From Clostridia bacterium (lineage in GTDB: Bacteria; Bacillota; Clostridia; Oscillospirales; Acutalibacteraceae), in assembly GCA_900769535.1 (NCBI GenBank), contig CAAGHB010000110.1, forward strand, positions 1 through 55,895: a DNA stretch of 55,895 nt. The letters are read 5' to 3'. Both the position numbers and the translations under genes were made by a program. Of this stretch, positions 32,317-41,201 are shown piece after piece (the first letter of the stretch is position 1; every line of letters begins with the position of its first letter). Below the pieces are notes generated by a model. The model did no database searches, was not told where the DNA came from, and worked only from the letters and a program-made list of their open reading frames with translations.

Positions 32317-33538
32317 TTTGCTCTCCCGTCTTTTAAAAAGTAATCGTTTCCTTGCGATACTTTCGCTTATCGTCTCATTTATCATTTGGTTTAATTTGTC
32401 CCAGGTGTATAACCCTGTTTCAACCCGTGATATAAGCGACGTACCTGTAACCTTCCGGGTCAGCTCCGCACTTGCGGCCGACGGCTACGAGGTTATTAAA
32501 AACAGTGAGATTACCGTTGACGTTACCGTGTCGGGAAAAACGGCGAATATATCGTCACTGTCGGCTAACGATATTGACATCGTTGCAAATATCACAGGCC
32601 AAGGAATAAAAACCTGGACTCTCGACAGCAGCGATAACCGAAATTTTGATGTTATTGCGATGAGCATGAATCAAGTAACCGTTATGACCGATATTTTCAA
32701 TCGTGACGGCGAAATTTTTGAAGTAACGGCAAAGTCAAACAATGTATCTGCACCCGACGGACTCATAGCCGACGCTGCAAAGATAAAGGACGAGGCCTTT
32801 TCTCAGATAAAGATAACGGGAGCTCAGTCGGTTATTGACAAAATTGCGTATGTAGTCGCCGAGGCAGACGTCAACGAAACGATAAAGGAAACCACCGATT
32901 TTGACGGAAATATTGCATTATACGACCAGGAAGGAAAGATAATTGACAGCAGCTATGTTTTCCTTTCCTTCGATTCGGCAAAGATTACAGTACCGATTTC
33001 GATGAAAAAAGAGGTTCCTGTGGTAGTAACCTTTTCAAACGCGCCAAAGGACAATCCCATAAAGGCAACAACCGACATAAAGACGGTTGTAGTTAAGGGA
33101 CCGCAGGCAGTTATTGAAAAGTTAAAGTCGGTCGAGCTTGAACCAATCAATTTTGCCGATATAACACCTGACGCTACTGAATTTGTTCAAAAAATAAAGA
33201 TGCCCGATTCGATAGAAAGCAGTGACGGAAGGATCGAAATTACAGTCACTCTCGAAATGAAGGGCATATCTTATAAAAATATTACGGTAACAAATTCCTG
33301 CTTCAAGCCACAGAATGTTACATCGGGACTTACTGCAACGATGGACAGCTTTACGGTAAAGGTAATCGGCACATCCGCGATGTTAAAGGGAATAACTGCT
33401 GATGATATCGTCGTTACAGCCGACCTTAAATCGTACAGCAAGGGTGAGCATAGCGGAGTACCCGTGACGGTAAAACTGTCAAACAAATCGTCAGCTTGGA
33501 TAGCAGGGGTATATACCGCTGATATTAAGCAGTCCTGA
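32300..33538 (+). CDS. cdaR: YbbR-domain protein CdaR, regulator of CdaA
   Basis: This 412-residue protein has a membrane anchor at about 16-34 and an extracytoplasmic part containing about four YbbR repeats of roughly 80 residues. CdaR binds CdaA and modulates its activity. Its ATG lies within the end of cdaA with an AGGAGGC site, so the pair is translationally coupled. A GC-rich hairpin follows the stop codon. Confidence 0.92.
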   Translation: MTRLSNLLSRLLKSNRFLAILSLIVSFIIWFNLSQVYNPVSTRDISDVPVTFRVSSALAADGYEVIKNSEITVDVTVSGKTANISSLSANDIDIVANITGQGIKTWTLDSSDNRNFDVIAMSMNQVTVMTDIFNRDGEIFEVTAKSNNVSAPDGLIADAAKIKDEAFSQIKITGAQSVIDKIAYVVAEADVNETIKETTDFDGNIALYDQEGKIIDSSYVFLSFDSAKITVPISMKKEVPVVVTFSNAPKDNPIKATTDIKTVVVKGPQAVIEKLKSVELEPINFADITPDATEFVQKIKMPDSIESSDGRIEITVTLEMKGISYKNITVTNSCFKPQNVTSGLTATMDSFTVKVIGTSAMLKGITADDIVVTADLKSYSKGEHSGVPVTVKLSNKSSAWIAGVYTADIKQS

Positions 33539-33551
33539 TTTAAGAAAAAAA

Positions 33552-33582
33552 TAATAAAAGGCCGTCTTTTAGGCGGCCTCTA
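33552..33582 (+). terminator. Hairpin after cdaR
   Basis: AGGCCG and CGGCCT form a short GC-rich stem. The T tract after it is poor, so termination may be partial. Confidence 0.45.
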
Positions 33583-33603
33583 ATTATCTGCACACATAAA
33601 ATT

Positions 33604-33628
33604 CTCCCGAATATACTAAATCGGGAGG
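33604..33628 (+). promoter_or_regulatory. Hairpin covering the next ribosome-binding site
   Basis: CTCCCGA (33604-33610) is exactly complementary to TCGGGAG (33621-33627), which contains the GGGAGG ribosome-binding site of the gene starting at 33637. Folding would hide that site. Confidence 0.5.
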
Positions 33629-33636
33629 TGCTATAA

Positions 33637-33957
33637 ATGTTAGAAATGGTGTTTAATATAATTATTGCCGCATTGGCGGTATATGGTCTAACCTGTCTTA
33701 TACGTTGTTTGTGGCTATGGGTGATAAAAAAAGAAAAGACGGATAATATTCTAATAGTGCCGCTTAATGATGATAATTTAGAGTTTTCGCTTCGAGAGGC
33801 GGTTGCCTTGTCAAAGGTAATCTCGATTAAAAAAATTGCGGCGGTTGATTGCGATTTAAGCAGTGAATCGAGGCAAATGGCGCTAATGTTTGCAAACAGC
33901 GAACCGTTGGTAAAAATAGTCGATTCAGATGATAAAATTTATAACATAATTAAATAA
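33637..33957 (+). CDS. Small one-helix membrane protein of unknown function
   Basis: This is a 106-residue protein. A hydrophobic segment (about 4-30) that ends in a basic stretch is followed by a soluble part with mixed alpha/beta character (DNILIVPLNDDN, LREAVALSKV). I recognise no family. It has a strong GGGAGGTG site that is part of a hairpin, and it ends 17 bp before recD2, so the two are probably co-transcribed. Confidence 0.65.
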   Translation: MLEMVFNIIIAALAVYGLTCLIRCLWLWVIKKEKTDNILIVPLNDDNLEFSLREAVALSKVISIKKIAAVDCDLSSESRQMALMFANSEPLVKIVDSDDKIYNIIK

Positions 33958-33974
33958 AAAAAGAGGTGAGGGCG

Positions 33975-36179
33975 GTGTCCGAAGAAAGATTAGAAGGTAC
34001 GGTTGAATACATAACATTTCATAATGAGGAAAATGGATTTACCGTCCTCGAACTTTCGACTGAGGATGAACTAATAACTGTCGTAGGCACGTTTCCGCTT
34101 GTTTCACCGGGCGAAAACTTGGCACTTGTGGGCAATTATGATGTGCATCAATCATTTGGCCGTCAGTTTAAGGCGAAGATGTGTGAGAGAAAAATGCCTG
34201 CATCAGCGGCTGCTATTCTGCGATATTTGTCGGCGGGCGGAATAAAGGGAATCGGCCCCGCTACCGCTAAAAAAATAGTCGATAAATTCGGCGAAAACTC
34301 GCTTCAAATTATAGAAAAAGACCCCGAACGTCTGATGGTTATCAAGGGGATTACGTCCCATAAAGCCAAGCAGATTTGCGATGAATTTATGCGCCGGTTC
34401 GGTATGCGCGAGGTAATGCTGTTTTTGTCACAGTATTCCTTTACCTCCGATGAGGCGCTTGCTGTGTATAAGGTGTTTGGCGCAGCCGCGGTAGACAGAT
34501 TAAAAGCAAATCCGTTTTTTCTTTGCGGTGATGAGCTCGGGTTTGATTTTGAGCGCGTTGACGAAATGGCGTCACAGCTTGGTTTTGAGCAGGATTTCAC
34601 ATTTAGAATTTATGCAGGAATCGAGTATGTTTTGCGCCATAATTTGCAGAATGGGCATACCTGTATTCCTCTCGACAAGCTCGAATCATTGTCGGGCGCT
34701 CTTCTTGAAATAGATGATGGCAGGATAGCTTCAATAATCGAGTATATGGTGTCATCGAACCGTCTCTATGTAACCGAAATCGACGGCAGAAAATTCGCCT
34801 ATCTTCCGTATATGTACCGAGCCGAAAGCTATTGCGCAAAAAAGGTTAATGAGCTTTCAAAAGCATCGTTCAAGGCGTCTCTCAATATTGAAAAAGAGAT
34901 TTTAAAGATAGAAAAATCTCTTAAAATTGAGTTTCAATCTCGTCAAAAAGAGGCGATTAGCAACGCGCTGACCCGTGGAATAATGGTGCTTACCGGCGGC
35001 CCCGGTACAGGAAAAACTACTACGCTTAACGGGATAATCCGCCTTTTTGAAAAGCTGAATTATAATATTTGCCTTGCGGCGCCGACAGGAAGGGCTGCGA
35101 AGCGTATGTCTGAGGTAACCGGAAGGGAGGCAAAAACTCTGCACCGACTTCTTGAAGTTGAGTGGGGAGCCAATCATCGCCCTGTTTTTATGCGAAACGA
35201 GCGCAACCCTCTCGATTGCAACGTAATAATTGTGGACGAGCTGTCAATGGTTGACATAATACTTTTTGAGAGCTTGTTGTCAGCTATGCCTCGGGGATGT
35301 CGTCTGATTATGGTAGGCGATTCTGACCAGCTTCCGTCTGTGGGCGCAGGAAACGTGCTTCAAGATGTGATAGAGTCGGGAACAGTGCCCGTCGTCGAGC
35401 TGACTGAGATTTTTCGTCAAGCACTCGAAAGCACTATTATCACCAACGCGCACATGATTGTAAAGGGTGAGGAGCCCGACCTGAGCCATAAGGATACCGA
35501 CTTCTTTTATTTAAGCAGGAATGATTCAATGTCGGGGGCAGAAACGGTTGCCGACCTGTTTTGCCGACGTTTGCCCGAGGCATACGACTTTCTCTCAAAC
35601 GGTGATATACAGGTGCTTTGTCCGTCGAGAAAACGCGAAATGGGCACGGTCAATATCAATAATTTAATACAGCAGCGAATCAATCCACCTGCAATAAATA
35701 AGCGCGAAATGAAACAGCACGGCTTTATCCTGCGCGAAGGTGACAGGGTCATGCAGATAAAAAATAATTACGATATAATGTGGGAAAAGGATGACGGCAC
35801 CGACGGTTCAGGTGTATTTAATGGTGACGTAGGTGTATTGAAATCGGTTGACATAAAATTGGATAGAATTGTGGTTCGATATGATGACAGAGATGCTTAT
35901 TATACCTATGAGGATGCAGAGCAGTTGGAGCTTGCTTATGCGGTAACGGTGCATAAGAGCCAGGGTAGTGAATTTGATTGTGTAATTCTGCCGGTGCTTG
36001 ATGTCCCGTCGCAGCTAAGATATCGAAATTTGCTTTATACAGCCGTAACACGAGCAAAAAAACTGCTTATTCTTGTCGGCTCGCAGGAGATTGTAAATCA
36101 AATGGTCCATAATGATAAGAGAACGCGGCGCTACACGGGACTGAAAACAATGATTACGGAGAATAATAATGATTTATAA
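33975..36179 (+). CDS. recD2: RecD2-type ATP-dependent DNA helicase
   Basis: This 734-residue SF1B 5'-3' helicase acts in DNA repair without RecBC. The N-terminal region has the RecD2-specific OB and helix-hairpin-helix part (SAGGIKGIGPATAKKIVDKF). Walker A GGPGTGKTTT lies near residue 342 and Walker B as VDELSMVD near 421. QGSEFDCVILP and TAVTRAKKLL are motifs V and VI. The GTG at 33975 is preferred because GAGGTG ends 6 nt upstream; the longer frame starts within that site. Its stop overlaps comFC by 11 bp. Confidence 0.95.
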   Translation: MSEERLEGTVEYITFHNEENGFTVLELSTEDELITVVGTFPLVSPGENLALVGNYDVHQSFGRQFKAKMCERKMPASAAAILRYLSAGGIKGIGPATAKKIVDKFGENSLQIIEKDPERLMVIKGITSHKAKQICDEFMRRFGMREVMLFLSQYSFTSDEALAVYKVFGAAAVDRLKANPFFLCGDELGFDFERVDEMASQLGFEQDFTFRIYAGIEYVLRHNLQNGHTCIPLDKLESLSGALLEIDDGRIASIIEYMVSSNRLYVTEIDGRKFAYLPYMYRAESYCAKKVNELSKASFKASLNIEKEILKIEKSLKIEFQSRQKEAISNALTRGIMVLTGGPGTGKTTTLNGIIRLFEKLNYNICLAAPTGRAAKRMSEVTGREAKTLHRLLEVEWGANHRPVFMRNERNPLDCNVIIVDELSMVDIILFESLLSAMPRGCRLIMVGDSDQLPSVGAGNVLQDVIESGTVPVVELTEIFRQALESTIITNAHMIVKGEEPDLSHKDTDFFYLSRNDSMSGAETVADLFCRRLPEAYDFLSNGDIQVLCPSRKREMGTVNINNLIQQRINPPAINKREMKQHGFILREGDRVMQIKNNYDIMWEKDDGTDGSGVFNGDVGVLKSVDIKLDRIVVRYDDRDAYYTYEDAEQLELAYAVTVHKSQGSEFDCVILPVLDVPSQLRYRNLLYTAVTRAKKLLILVGSQEIVNQMVHNDKRTRRYTGLKTMITENNNDL

Positions 36180-36846
36180 CGACAAACCCTCGTTTTTCGG
36201 CTTTTTGGTTTCACTAATATTCCCCGTTAGATGCTTTTGCTGCGATGATCTGATTGATTACGGAGATTATGTTTGCGACAGGTGCCGTGAGGAGATTGAA
36301 AAATGTCGCAACCGCAGGACGAAGGTAGTGTCCTTTTACGGCAGAAGGTATAACATTCACTCTGTGTTTGAATATACTTCATCAGCCGAATCTGCGGTTA
36401 AGCTGGTGAAATTCAGTTTCAATCCCGACAATGCAAAGCCGATGGGTGATGAAATTGCCGCAAAGGTAAGCCGCCTTCGCGAAAGGGACTTTGATATCGT
36501 CACCGCCGTTCCGTTTACCAAAAAGGACAAGCTTGAAAGGGAATATAACCACGCCGTTTTAATGGCGAAAAGGGTGTCAAAGCGGCTTTCAGTCCCTTTT
36601 GACGAAAAGGCAATTGAAAAGATAAGACAGACAAAGAGACAGCACGATTTATCAGGGCTTGAACGCCGTACGAATTTAAGGGATGCTTTTTATGCAAATC
36701 AAAGCGTTAAGGGGAAGCATGTCCTTATAATAGATGACGTTGCCACAACCGGCTCAACCCTTTGCGAATGCGCCGACACCCTTTACCGTGCAGGTGCTAA
36801 AAAGGTCACCTGCGCTACATTTGCGGGAACAAAATATTCAAATTGA
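36169..36846 (+). CDS. ComF-family phosphoribosyltransferase-like protein
   Basis: This 225-residue protein has an N-terminal zinc-finger region (Cys22, Cys24, Cys25, Cys36, Cys39) and a type I phosphoribosyltransferase domain with the PRPP loop VLIIDDVATTGST. ComFC is needed for DNA uptake in transformable bacteria and interacts with the ComFA translocase. No comFA is adjacent. It overlaps recD2, giving a DNA-processing pair. Confidence 0.92.
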   Translation: MIYNDKPSFFGFLVSLIFPVRCFCCDDLIDYGDYVCDRCREEIEKCRNRRTKVVSFYGRRYNIHSVFEYTSSAESAVKLVKFSFNPDNAKPMGDEIAAKVSRLRERDFDIVTAVPFTKKDKLEREYNHAVLMAKRVSKRLSVPFDEKAIEKIRQTKRQHDLSGLERRTNLRDAFYANQSVKGKHVLIIDDVATTGSTLCECADTLYRAGAKKVTCATFAGTKYSN

Positions 36847-36900
36847 CAGCGGATTTTCTTTGTTATATAATTTATTTAAGAAAAGATGATTGGAGTTACC

Positions 36901-37923
36901 ATGTTCACTGATTTGGGAGTTGACCTCGGAACAAGAAAAACGGTTATTTGCCGAGGAAAAAAGATAGTGCTTAATCAGCCCTCCGTTGTTTTGATGGAGG
37001 AATATGATAACAGCCCGTATAAATTCGGAAAAGAGGCGTTTGATGCGATTGGCCGAGAGCCGTCACGCTATCGAGCCGTTTGTCCGATTGAAAGAGGCGT
37101 TATTTCGGATTACGACGTAGCCGAGCATATGCTCCGCTGCTATATTCAGTATGCCTGCGGAAAGAGAATGACAAAGCCGCGCGTTGTCGTATCAATGCCG
37201 TCAAACATTACCTGGGTTCAGCAGCGTTCGATTATCGATGCTGTTCAGAATGCGGGTGGACGGAGCGTTTGTACCATCGAGTCACCGGTAGCGGCGGCTC
37301 TCGGAATGGGAATCGACTTTAAGCGTCCTCACGGAGCCATAGTCGTCGATATCGGCGCAGGAACAACCGACGTTGCAGTAATTTCGATGGGCGGATTATC
37401 AAAATGCGAATCGGTAAGAGTGGCAGGAACCGATATTGACGCCGCAATTATCGATTACATGAAGCAGGAGTATAATATGCTTATCGGTGAGCATACCGCC
37501 GAATTTATAAAATGTCAGGTTGGCGCCGCAATACCGCGACCGGTCGAAATCGTCATCCAGGCAAAAGGCGTAAGCATAGCAACAGGAATGCCGAAATTGG
37601 TTGAAATAACTGCTAACGAGATATGTGAAGCGATTTCAGACGTGGTTTACCGAATTTCTAACGCGATACGAAACGTACTTGATAAAACGCCACCTGAATT
37701 GGTAGGTGATATTGCCGAGGATGGTATCTACTTGACGGGTGGAACGTCTCAACTTTCGGGAATGTCAGATTGGCTGTCAAACTATATTGGAATAAAGGTA
37801 ATAACAGCAGATAATTACGAGACCTGCGTTGCAAGAGGAATCGGTAATGTCCTCGAACATTTTGATATACTTAAAAACGGCGATTATGAATTCCGTACCT
37901 TGCAGGATTTAATTATCGGATAA
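36901..37923 (+). CDS. MreB/Mbl-like actin homologue
   Basis: This 340-residue ATP-binding cytoskeletal protein guides lateral wall synthesis. Phosphate 1 is DLGTRKT near the N-terminus, where most MreB proteins have DLGTANT. Phosphate 2 is VDIGAGTTDVAVIS, and the adenosine motif is LTGGTSQLSGM. No mreC or mreD follows, which is more typical of mbl or a third paralogue. The ATG at 36901 is chosen because TTGGAG lies just upstream; an ATG at 36886 precedes that site. A terminator follows. Confidence 0.92.
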   Translation: MFTDLGVDLGTRKTVICRGKKIVLNQPSVVLMEEYDNSPYKFGKEAFDAIGREPSRYRAVCPIERGVISDYDVAEHMLRCYIQYACGKRMTKPRVVVSMPSNITWVQQRSIIDAVQNAGGRSVCTIESPVAAALGMGIDFKRPHGAIVVDIGAGTTDVAVISMGGLSKCESVRVAGTDIDAAIIDYMKQEYNMLIGEHTAEFIKCQVGAAIPRPVEIVIQAKGVSIATGMPKLVEITANEICEAISDVVYRISNAIRNVLDKTPPELVGDIAEDGIYLTGGTSQLSGMSDWLSNYIGIKVITADNYETCVARGIGNVLEHFDILKNGDYEFRTLQDLIIG

Positions 37924-37944
37924 AATTGATTTAAAATTAAATGG

Positions 37945-37983
37945 GCAGGACCGCATAATTTTCGATTTGCGGTCTTGCTTTTT
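37945..37983 (+). terminator. Terminator after the mreB-like gene
   Basis: GCAGGACCGCA pairs with TGCGGTCTTGC (11 bp with one G-U) and is followed by TTTTT. Confidence 0.8.
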
Positions 37984-38003
37984 AAGTCAGGTGCTGTTAT
38001 AAT
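37975..38003 (+). promoter_or_regulatory. SigA promoter for tRNA-Thr
   Basis: TTGCTT (37975-37980), a 17-bp spacer and TATAAT (37998-38003). The -35 lies within the 3' arm of the preceding terminator. Confidence 0.65.
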
Positions 38004-38022
38004 ATTCGAGCGGTATAAATTT

Positions 38023-38098
38023 GCTGGTATAGCTCAGTCGGTAGAGCAGCTGATTCGTAATCAGCAGGTCGGGTGTTCGAGTCACCTTACCAGCTCCA
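38023..38098 (+). tRNA. tRNA-Thr (CGT)
   Basis: This is a complete 76-nt cloverleaf. The acceptor strands are GCTGGTA and TACCAGC. The anticodon stem CTGAT/ATCAG holds the loop TTCGTAA with anticodon CGT. The T-loop is TTCGAGT and CCA is encoded. It reads the ACG threonine codon. A terminator follows immediately. Confidence 0.97.
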
Positions 38099-38103
38099 AA
38101 AAA

Positions 38104-38138
38104 ATAAAAGGACTACTACGGTAGTTCTTTTATTTTTT
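38104..38138 (+). terminator. Terminator after tRNA-Thr
   Basis: AAAGGACTAC pairs with GTAGTTCTTT around a TACG loop and is followed by a T-rich run. Confidence 0.8.
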
Positions 38139-38221
38139 TATGTTTATGTTCCAATAAAAATGGTTGCGTGAATGGCATTGTAGATGGTATAATAAATTTA
38201 TAATAAACTAAGGAGAAAAGA

Positions 38222-39100
38222 ATGAAATTCAAGTCATTTTTAAAGAAACTAAGTATAAAAAACTTTTTTTGCTTGACTATTTCAGGGATAATAAATGCAA
38301 TCGGCGTTACAATGTTTTTAGCGCCGGTCAATTTGTACGACAGCGGAATTTCGGGTACGTCAATCCTTTTGTCGCAAATAACACCTCCCGAATTCACCCT
38401 TTCGGTATTTTTGCTTATACTTAATATTCCGCTTTTTCTATATGGTTTAAAGCGACAGGGCGGAGTTTTCACCATGTATGCAATTTATACAATTTCGATT
38501 TATTCCCTGTCCGCCTTTTTAATTAACGACGTGCTACCCGTTGATGTAAGCATTGCTTCACCTCTTGCGGGAGAGGATTTGCTGCTCTGCGCAATTTTCG
38601 GCGGACTTATTTCGGGTGTGGGAAGCGGACTTGCGATTCGTTATGGAGCAGCTATGGACGGAATCGAAGTTATGGCGGTAATTTTTTCTAAAAAAATCGG
38701 TATCAGCGTCGGTACCTTTGTAATGGTATATAATTGTCTGCTCTATGCGCTTTGCGGAATTTTATTAAAAAGCTGGATTTTGCCGCTTTACTCGGTGGTT
38801 GCATACGGCGCAGGACTTAAAACGATTGACTTTATCGTCGAAGGTATCGACCGTTCAAAGTCGGCGATTATTATAACCGAAAAGCGTGATGAGGTGTGTG
38901 CCGCCTTGTCGGAGGCGCTTGGCTTCGGTATGACAACTATCGAGGCAAAGGGTTATTATTCCGATTCGGATAAAAGCATGGTTTATATTGTAGTCAACCG
39001 ATTTCAGATTACAAGGATGAGGGATATAGTCCACGAGGTTGACCCGATGGCATATATTTCTATTTCCGAGGTCGCCGACGTATTTCATAATAATAGATAA
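38222..39100 (+). CDS. YitT-family membrane protein
   Basis: This 292-residue protein has five or six membrane segments (about 15-185) and a C-terminal soluble DUF2179 domain (about 195-290; SAIIITEKRDEV, then ISISEVADVF at the end). Proteins of this family are widespread in Firmicutes and their function is poorly known. An AAGGAGA site precedes the ATG. It is a single-gene unit with a shared terminator downstream. Confidence 0.9.
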   Translation: MKFKSFLKKLSIKNFFCLTISGIINAIGVTMFLAPVNLYDSGISGTSILLSQITPPEFTLSVFLLILNIPLFLYGLKRQGGVFTMYAIYTISIYSLSAFLINDVLPVDVSIASPLAGEDLLLCAIFGGLISGVGSGLAIRYGAAMDGIEVMAVIFSKKIGISVGTFVMVYNCLLYALCGILLKSWILPLYSVVAYGAGLKTIDFIVEGIDRSKSAIIITEKRDEVCAALSEALGFGMTTIEAKGYYSDSDKSMVYIVVNRFQITRMRDIVHEVDPMAYISISEVADVFHNNR

Positions 39101-39105
39101 TATAT

Positions 39106-39146
39106 TAAAAAAACACCCTGTTCGAATTTGAACAGGGTGTTTTTTA
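39106..39146. terminator. Bidirectional terminator
   Basis: AAACACCCTGTTC pairs with its complement and is flanked by A and T runs. It lies between the yitT-like gene and the convergent germination operon and overlaps the last codon of the latter. Confidence 0.85.
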
Positions 39147-41201
39147 TATACTGATTTTCGCTTTTATTTTTAAATTTTTGAATTTCTGTTTAAATTCTAT
39201 TTTTTTAAATTCTTCAATCGTCATAAAATTTTTTGCCGCCGTTTGACCTATTCCTAAAATATCGGAGCCGCTCTCCAAAATATCCGTCAGCGTGGCATTA
39301 AGCCGCTTTGTTATCATTGCCGTTAGATTTTCAGGCAGATTATAAACGTTTTCTTCACCTTTTTTGCAGGTTATTTTAATATCAATGTTTGCCATGCTTT
39401 CGCTGATTGTGATTTTGGCTTTACCGTTTGACGAAATCGAGTATTCGTCATTGTCAAAGGTCAGCTTGTAGTCCTTTAAATTGCCGTTTATTGCTTTTAT
39501 TACAGCGGTTTCGTCGCCATCGAGGTATCCTACCGCCTTTTCGCCGGAAAACATAACGGTACCGCTGATGCTGTCCTCTTGGTCCTCGTCGCCGTTTTCA
39601 ATATACGCCGCGGATGCATCCTTTGTCGTCGAGAATATCGAGTTGTAAACCATATTTACCGAAATAGAATCGTACATATTGCTTTTACCCTCGTTATTGA
39701 CTGTGAGCTCGATTTCCTGCATACTGGCGAATCTTTTTGAAGAAACGAATTTTTCCGCCGAATCACTGCAAACGGCTAACATAATGCTGTTTTTTGTGGA
39801 TGTGTCCTCGATAATCGGCTGGATAAATTTGAGGATACCCGTTTTGGCCAAATCGTATGAAACCGCAAGTATTCTCAAATTCTCAAACGAAAATGACCCT
39901 GCTCGTTGCTTTGAAATATTATTTACTGCATCGCCGAGGGATTCTCCCGATTCGATAATAATTTCGTTATCCTCATTCATAAGTCGGATGGAATAAGCAT
40001 AGGTTGAGTCGGTTGTACCCTCGTCAATGCCAATCATAACGGCGTATGACGTGTTTTCTATCTCGCGATAATCTCCGCAGGAACAGAGGGAAAATCCCAT
40101 CCCGATAAATAGGAGTGAAATAACTGCCTTTTTGTACAACTTGAATTTTATGATACCGCCGATAAGCAGTATTATGCCGATAAATATAAAAAACAAGAAG
40201 CTGTACTGACGGTAAATTTGAAGAATATTGTTATTGTTTATCCTTGTATTATCGGGTAAAACCGCAGTAATGAGTACTATAAGAGATATTGCCGATATGA
40301 TTAAAAATGACCTTTTCTTTTTAAAATTAAATGTGTCGTCAATCTGCTTTATGGCTGCACTCAAATAGATGGAAATAAAGCAAATCATGGATAAAATTAT
40401 GATAAAAAGCAAAATTGCCTCAAATCGCTGAAAAAATCCGCTTCGTTCAGCCCCTCTTGCAATATCGATTATTCCGCTTGTGCTGTTTTGTGAAAGGGAA
40501 TAGGGAAACGCGAGAGAATAGCAAAGAGCACAGCCGGTATATACGAATAATGCCGTTACGGTTGATGCTACGCTTGCCTTTGTTACCTTGCGAGAACTGA
40601 TTTTGTCAGCGAAAATGAGCCCGATTAAAATATTATCCACCGACGAAAGTGTCCATAGACTGCCCTTTGCGGTGGCGCCGATACCGTGACCTAATATCGG
40701 AAAAATATTACCGATTTGAAACTGACCGAGCCCTGAAAAGATGACTATAACAATACCGAGAATAAGACTGAAAAATACTGGCACAGCTGTTTTTGCAATA
40801 GCGGTGTGTCCCGATTTTGCCGAATAATATGCTACAATCATAATGATTCCTGCAATAATTATTTCGTGTGTATTGCTGTAACCGTAAAGCTTCATCAGTC
40901 GTATGCATTCAAAAAGACGTTCTGACATTGAAAGCACGATAGCGACAACAATTAAGCAGTTTATTACCATTCCGAAAAAGTCGCCTGCACAGTCGTATAT
41001 CAGCTCAGACAGACTGGTATGTCCCGTGAGGTTTATCAGCTTTGACGCAATTATTGTGACAATGAGGAATATGGCACAGCCGATAAATGCCGATATAAAC
41101 GACGCAGTAGCCGCTGTATTTATAAGAAAATTCAGCGCATAGGTATAAACATACACGAGCGTACCTACCGACATCACCGAATATAGCTGTAATTTACTCA
41201 T
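39144..41201 (-). CDS. GerAB-GerAC fusion germinant receptor protein
   Basis: This 685-residue protein carries two germinant-receptor subunits in one open frame. Residues 1-350 form a GerAB-type spore permease of the APC superfamily with about ten membrane helices. Residues 354-375 look like a lipoprotein signal peptide (basic KLYKK, hydrophobic stretch, lipobox SLCSC with Cys375). Then comes a GerAC-type domain beginning GDYREIENTSYAVMIGID and running to the C-terminus. In other spore formers GerAB and GerAC are separate. Leu355 is encoded by TTG, so an internal start giving a free GerAC is possible, though only a distant GGCGGT precedes it. It overlaps the gerA-type gene by 8 bp. Confidence 0.88.
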   Translation of the reverse strand: MSKLQLYSVMSVGTLVYVYTYALNFLINTAATASFISAFIGCAIFLIVTIIASKLINLTGHTSLSELIYDCAGDFFGMVINCLIVVAIVLSMSERLFECIRLMKLYGYSNTHEIIIAGIIMIVAYYSAKSGHTAIAKTAVPVFFSLILGIVIVIFSGLGQFQIGNIFPILGHGIGATAKGSLWTLSSVDNILIGLIFADKISSRKVTKASVASTVTALFVYTGCALCYSLAFPYSLSQNSTSGIIDIARGAERSGFFQRFEAILLFIIILSMICFISIYLSAAIKQIDDTFNFKKKRSFLIISAISLIVLITAVLPDNTRINNNNILQIYRQYSFLFFIFIGIILLIGGIIKFKLYKKAVISLLFIGMGFSLCSCGDYREIENTSYAVMIGIDEGTTDSTYAYSIRLMNEDNEIIIESGESLGDAVNNISKQRAGSFSFENLRILAVSYDLAKTGILKFIQPIIEDTSTKNSIMLAVCSDSAEKFVSSKRFASMQEIELTVNNEGKSNMYDSISVNMVYNSIFSTTKDASAAYIENGDEDQEDSISGTVMFSGEKAVGYLDGDETAVIKAINGNLKDYKLTFDNDEYSISSNGKAKITISESMANIDIKITCKKGEENVYNLPENLTAMITKRLNATLTDILESGSDILGIGQTAAKNFMTIEEFKKIEFKQKFKNLKIKAKISI

